DNA from: an uncultured Collinsella sp.
GTDB taxonomy: Bacteria > Actinomycetota > Coriobacteriia > Coriobacteriales > Coriobacteriaceae
Direction of reading: 5' to 3'
DNA length: 8,566 nucleotides
Assembly (NCBI GenBank): GCA_902478825.1
Contig: CABSMK010000070.1
Coordinates: 1-8,566, forward strand
The notes under the pieces were generated by a model. The model was not told the origin of the DNA. It ran no database searches and saw only the letters and a list, made by a program, of their open reading frames with translations. Positions 6,301 to 8,566 of this stretch are shown in pieces. How positions within the stretch are numbered: the first letter of the stretch is position 1; every line of letters starts with the position of its first letter. Position numbers and translations under genes: made by a program.

Positions 6301-7029
6301 CTAGAACCTGCCCGGATGCTCGGCGCACAGCTCGTCTCGCATGGCGTAGACGCGGTTCATGGCCTCGGATTCAAACCAGGCCAAGCGCTCCGTGCGTTTA
6401 AGCCCGGCCGGTGCGTCGGAAAGTGAGACGGCCTTGCCGGCACGAATCCAGCACTTCTTGGGACGCATGAGCTTTTTGCCCGCGGGCGTGATGTCGGACC
6501 AGCCACAGATGGCGAGCGGGTTGACGGGCGCCTTGCCCATCTGGGCGATGAGCGCAAAGCCGCCGTGGACCTCGGGCTTGATCTCGCGCGAGCGGATGCG
6601 CGTGCCCTCGGGGAAGATCAGAACGTCCTCGCCGCGCTGCAGCGCATGCTGGGCGGCACGCAAGCACTTCATATCGGCAGTACCACGCTCCACGGGGATG
6701 CCGCCCACGCGGCTAAAGGCCCAGCGCACAATCTTGCTCTTGGCGAACTCGGACTTAAAGATGGGGCGAATGCGGCGGCCCCCAAAGAACAGCGCCGTCT
6801 CCACGGCCAGGAGCTCGGCCATCGAGGTGTGGTTGCAGATGACCACGCTGCCGCGGCCTTCCTGGCGCTCAAACAGAAGATTGGCGTCCTCGACCTTCCA
6901 GCGCCACATGAGCTTGGAGAAGGCCCAAAGGATGGCCATGACTACGACGACGGTGCCGCGGATCAGCGCTGGAAACTCGGCGTAGGGGGCGTTGTAATAG
7001 TCCTCGGGCGTCTGCTTAAACAGGCGCAT
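6301..7029 (-). CDS. plsC: 1-acyl-sn-glycerol-3-phosphate acyltransferase (PlsC-type)
   Basis: The 242-residue protein belongs to the PlsC/LPLAT family, which acylates lysophosphatidate to phosphatidate at the inner face of the membrane. One hydrophobic segment at about 22-42 fits a membrane anchor. Family blocks in order are NHTSMAE (66-72, the catalytic block), GGIPVERG (109-116, glycerophosphate-binding block II), FPEGTR (139-144, block III) and APVNPLAI (167-174, block IV). The catalytic block is HX4E, not the usual HX4D: His67 is present, but residue 72 is Glu, encoded by GAG. The start has a near-perfect AAAGGAGG at 6-nt spacing that lies in the last codons of cmk, 3 nt from the cmk stop. 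PlsY and GpsA in the same operon support a phospholipid role. Acyl donor and exact lysophospholipid substrate cannot be read from the sequence, and a divergent LPLAT is possible. Confidence 0.9.
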   Translation of the reverse strand: MRLFKQTPEDYYNAPYAEFPALIRGTVVVVMAILWAFSKLMWRWKVEDANLLFERQEGRGSVVICNHTSMAELLAVETALFFGGRRIRPIFKSEFAKSKIVRWAFSRVGGIPVERGTADMKCLRAAQHALQRGEDVLIFPEGTRIRSREIKPEVHGGFALIAQMGKAPVNPLAICGWSDITPAGKKLMRPKKCWIRAGKAVSLSDAPAGLKRTERLAWFESEAMNRVYAMRDELCAEHPGRF

Positions 7030-7032
7030 GTG

Positions 7033-7719
7033 CTACCTCCTTTGGTTGATGAGGTCCTCGATGATACGAACGACCTCGTCGATGGTGTGGGCGGTGGAGT
7101 CGATGTGCACGGCGTCCTCGGCGGGCACGAGCGGGGCGACCTCGCGACTACTGTCGAGCTTGTCGCGCTGCTTAAGGGCGTCGAGAGTCTCGTCGACCTC
7201 AGCCTCGAGCTGCTCGGACGTGAGCGGCTGGGCATCGTTTTGGTGACGCTGAAGCACGCGGCGGCGGGCGCGCTCGCGCGGGTCGGCGGTTAGGAAGACC
7301 TTGACCTGCGCGTTAGGGAACACGACGGTTCCGATGTCGCGACCCTCGGCCACGATATCGCGGTCCTCGGCTGCGCGGCGCTGGTGGATGAGCATGGCGG
7401 TGCGCACGCCCGGGTAGGCCGAGACCTTGGACACGTTGGCGTCGACCTGCGGGGTACGAATGGCGGCCGAAGCGTCCTGGCCGTCGATGGTCAGGCGCGT
7501 GTCCTCGCCGGTACCGTTGGTAAAGCGGATCTCGATTTGCTCGGCGAGGGCGTCGATTGCCGCCTCGTCGTCCAAATCGATGCCACGGTCGAGCGCGGCG
7601 AAGGTGACGGCGCGATACATGGCGCCCGTGTCGAGCTTGTTAAAGCCCAGCTGGCGGGCGATCTCCTTGGCGATGGTGGACTTGCCGGAACCGGCGGGGC
7701 CGTCGATGGCGACGATCAT
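7033..7719 (-). CDS. cmk: Cytidylate kinase
   Basis: Cmk phosphorylates CMP and dCMP using ATP in the cytosol, recycling nucleotides; CTP is also needed for CDP-diacylglycerol downstream of PlsC. The 228-residue protein has the P-loop GPAGSGKS at 7-14, LDTGAMYR at 29-36, the large NMP-binding insertion typical of bacterial cytidylate kinases (about 40-115), EGRDIGTVVFP at 125-135 for nucleobase recognition, and the lid/C-terminal segment RDKLDSSR at 185-192. Length is typical. The ATG has AAAGGAAG at about 6-nt spacing. It follows the pseudouridine synthase gene after 66 nt, the widest gap in the window, and stops 3 nt before plsC. The cmk-plsC-ispH order is familiar from Clostridia and supports the assignment. 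Confidence 0.98.
   Translation of the reverse strand: MIVAIDGPAGSGKSTIAKEIARQLGFNKLDTGAMYRAVTFAALDRGIDLDDEAAIDALAEQIEIRFTNGTGEDTRLTIDGQDASAAIRTPQVDANVSKVSAYPGVRTAMLIHQRRAAEDRDIVAEGRDIGTVVFPNAQVKVFLTADPRERARRRVLQRHQNDAQPLTSEQLEAEVDETLDALKQRDKLDSSREVAPLVPAEDAVHIDSTAHTIDEVVRIIEDLINQRR
7036..7043 (-). promoter_or_regulatory. Shine-Dalgarno of plsC, inside the cmk 3' end
   Basis: AAAGGAGG encodes the last residues of cmk and lies 6 nt before the plsC ATG at 7029. It is the strongest ribosome binding site in the window. Confidence 0.8.
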
Positions 7720-7785
7720 GCAATGCTTCCTTTCGATGGGTGACGTGCTGGTATGGTTCGCGGGCGTTGGGGCGCGGCGGGTTGC
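7720..7785. other. 66-nt intergenic gap, no clear regulatory element
   Basis: This is the longest non-coding stretch in the window. Apart from the cmk Shine-Dalgarno at its left end, I see no convincing -35/-10 pair on the minus strand and no stem followed by a T-run. Readthrough from the pseudouridine synthase gene into cmk is therefore likely. A weak internal promoter cannot be excluded by eye. Confidence 0.5.
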
Positions 7786-8566
7786 CTAGCCCGTGTAGCG
7801 CTCGCGGTAGGTGTTACGCTTGGGAGCGGAGCCGTGGCTGCCGTGGTGACGCGTGCGGCTGGCGGTGTTGGTCGCGGGCGCGGCGGCGCGCTTGGAGCTG
7901 GCCTGCTTGGGCGGGATGCCGCCGGCCTTGAGGATCTGCACCTCGCGGTCGGTGAGCTCGCGCCACGAGCCTTTGGCCACGTCCTTGAGCTCCAGGCCGG
8001 CAAAGTTGCAGCGGTGAAGGCGGATCACCGGATGGTGAATCTTGCCCAGCATACGCTTGACCTGGTTCTTGCGACCCTCGCGGATGATGACCTCCACGGC
8101 GGTGGTGCCGTGCTTGATGCCTTGCGGAGCCACGGCCTCTGCCTCGCGCGCGTTGATGATGCGGCAGATAGCCGGCTGGCACAGACCGTCGTCGAGCTCG
8201 ATGCCACGGCGGAGCGGTTCTAGATCGCGGTCGGTCAGCTGTCCGTCCACGAGTGCCTGGTATGTCTTGTAGACGTGCTTGCTGGGGTGCAGTAGGTCCT
8301 GCGACAGGTCGCCGTCGGTGGTAAAGAGCAAAAGGCCTGTGGTGTCGCGGTCCAGGCGGCCCACCGGGAATAGTCCCGGAAAGCGGTCGCGGGGGACCAG
8401 GTCGGCCACGCAAGGGCGCTCCTGCGGGTCGCTCATGGTGGTGAGGTAGCCGGTCGGCTTGTAGAGCATCAAGTACACGGCGCCCTGGTTGAGCTTGACG
8501 GGCATGCCGTCGACCTCGATGTGATCGTGGTCGACGTCGACCTTGGTGCCCAGCTCGGTCGCGACC
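7786..8566 (-). CDS. RluB/RsuA-family pseudouridine synthase, 5'-truncated
   Basis: The gene enters from the right edge; 259 residues and the stop are visible. The family isomerises a specific uridine in rRNA; RluB acts on 23S rRNA near the peptidyl transferase centre. Visible residues 1-27 are the end of an N-terminal S4 RNA-binding domain. The catalytic domain then shows LYKPTGYLTT (34-43), GRLDRDTTGLLL (69-80, with Asp72 matching the catalytic aspartate), VYKTYQA (98-104) and the EGRKNQVKRML stretch, a variant of EGRNRQVRRM. A basic low-complexity tail rich in Lys, Arg, Ala and Ser follows the core. The Met at 8505 is not the start, since homologous S4 sequence continues upstream to the edge. 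Position before cmk matches the scpA-scpB-rluB-cmk order seen in many Gram-positives, which favours RluB over RsuA. Confidence 0.92.
   Translation of the reverse strand, partial: VATELGTKVDVDHDHIEVDGMPVKLNQGAVYLMLYKPTGYLTTMSDPQERPCVADLVPRDRFPGLFPVGRLDRDTTGLLLFTTDGDLSQDLLHPSKHVYKTYQALVDGQLTDRDLEPLRRGIELDDGLCQPAICRIINAREAEAVAPQGIKHGTTAVEVIIREGRKNQVKRMLGKIHHPVIRLHRCNFAGLELKDVAKGSWRELTDREVQILKAGGIPPKQASSKRAAAPATNTASRTRHHGSHGSAPKRNTYRERYTG

Noticed and set aside
6299..6328. GTG start for IspH overlapping plsC
   Set aside because: There is no better ribosome binding site and no conserved residues are gained; the ATG at 6298 directly after the plsC stop is more likely.
7720..7785. Possible terminator or hairpin in the widest gap
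   Set aside because: Short GC-rich complementary pieces exist, but no stable stem with a following T-run on the minus strand, so nothing distinguishes them from composition.
15..8566. Undescribed defence, mobile or other novel multi-gene system
   Set aside because: Every open stretch is filled by recognisable housekeeping genes with intact motifs; there is no room for hidden genes and no repeats, integrase, transposase or toxin-like reading frame.

Overview
This 8566-bp window reads as one stretch of a housekeeping operon. Every supported gene lies on the minus strand, so transcription runs from high to low coordinates. The DNA is GC-rich, the Shine-Dalgarno (SD) sequences are mostly strong, and genes are separated by 2-66 nt or overlap slightly. 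The block cmk-plsC-ispH-(DUF512 radical SAM)-der-plsY-gpsA resembles the order known from Clostridia, but here it sits in a GC-rich genome with no rpsA fused to ispH and no spoIVA after gpsA. I infer a GC-rich anaerobic Gram-positive bacterium, most likely a gut Coriobacteriia member (Collinsella-like). That assignment comes from style and gene order, not from a database search.

Layout in transcription order: an RluB-type 23S rRNA pseudouridine synthase, truncated at the right edge (7786-8566); cmk (7033-7719); plsC (6301-7029); ispH (5399-6298); a PDZ/radical SAM/DUF512 protein (3954-5396); der (2609-3943); plsY (1933-2616); gpsA (916-1923); rpe (226-897); and the first 68 codons of a NifS/IscS-type cysteine desulfurase (15-219). 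The gene ends at base 14 because bases 1-14 match the 3' end of the Tn5/Nextera mosaic end, which is adapter carry-over rather than genome.

The genes fall into three themes. GpsA makes glycerol-3-phosphate, PlsY acylates it to lysophosphatidate and PlsC acylates that to phosphatidate, so the phosphatidate branch is complete apart from PlsX. RluB-type synthase and Der act on the large ribosomal subunit, and Cmk supplies CMP/dCMP phosphorylation. IspH and the DUF512 protein are Fe-S enzymes, and the cysteine desulfurase family supplies sulfur for Fe-S clusters or tRNA thiolation.

I found no CRISPR array, RNA gene, insertion sequence, terminator or clear promoter, and no intergenic stretch longer than 66 nt. 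No novel multi-gene system is visible. The points most worth a second look are the adapter, a Glu in place of the catalytic Asp in PlsC, an altered Rpe signature, and the function-unknown DUF512 enzyme fixed inside this operon.
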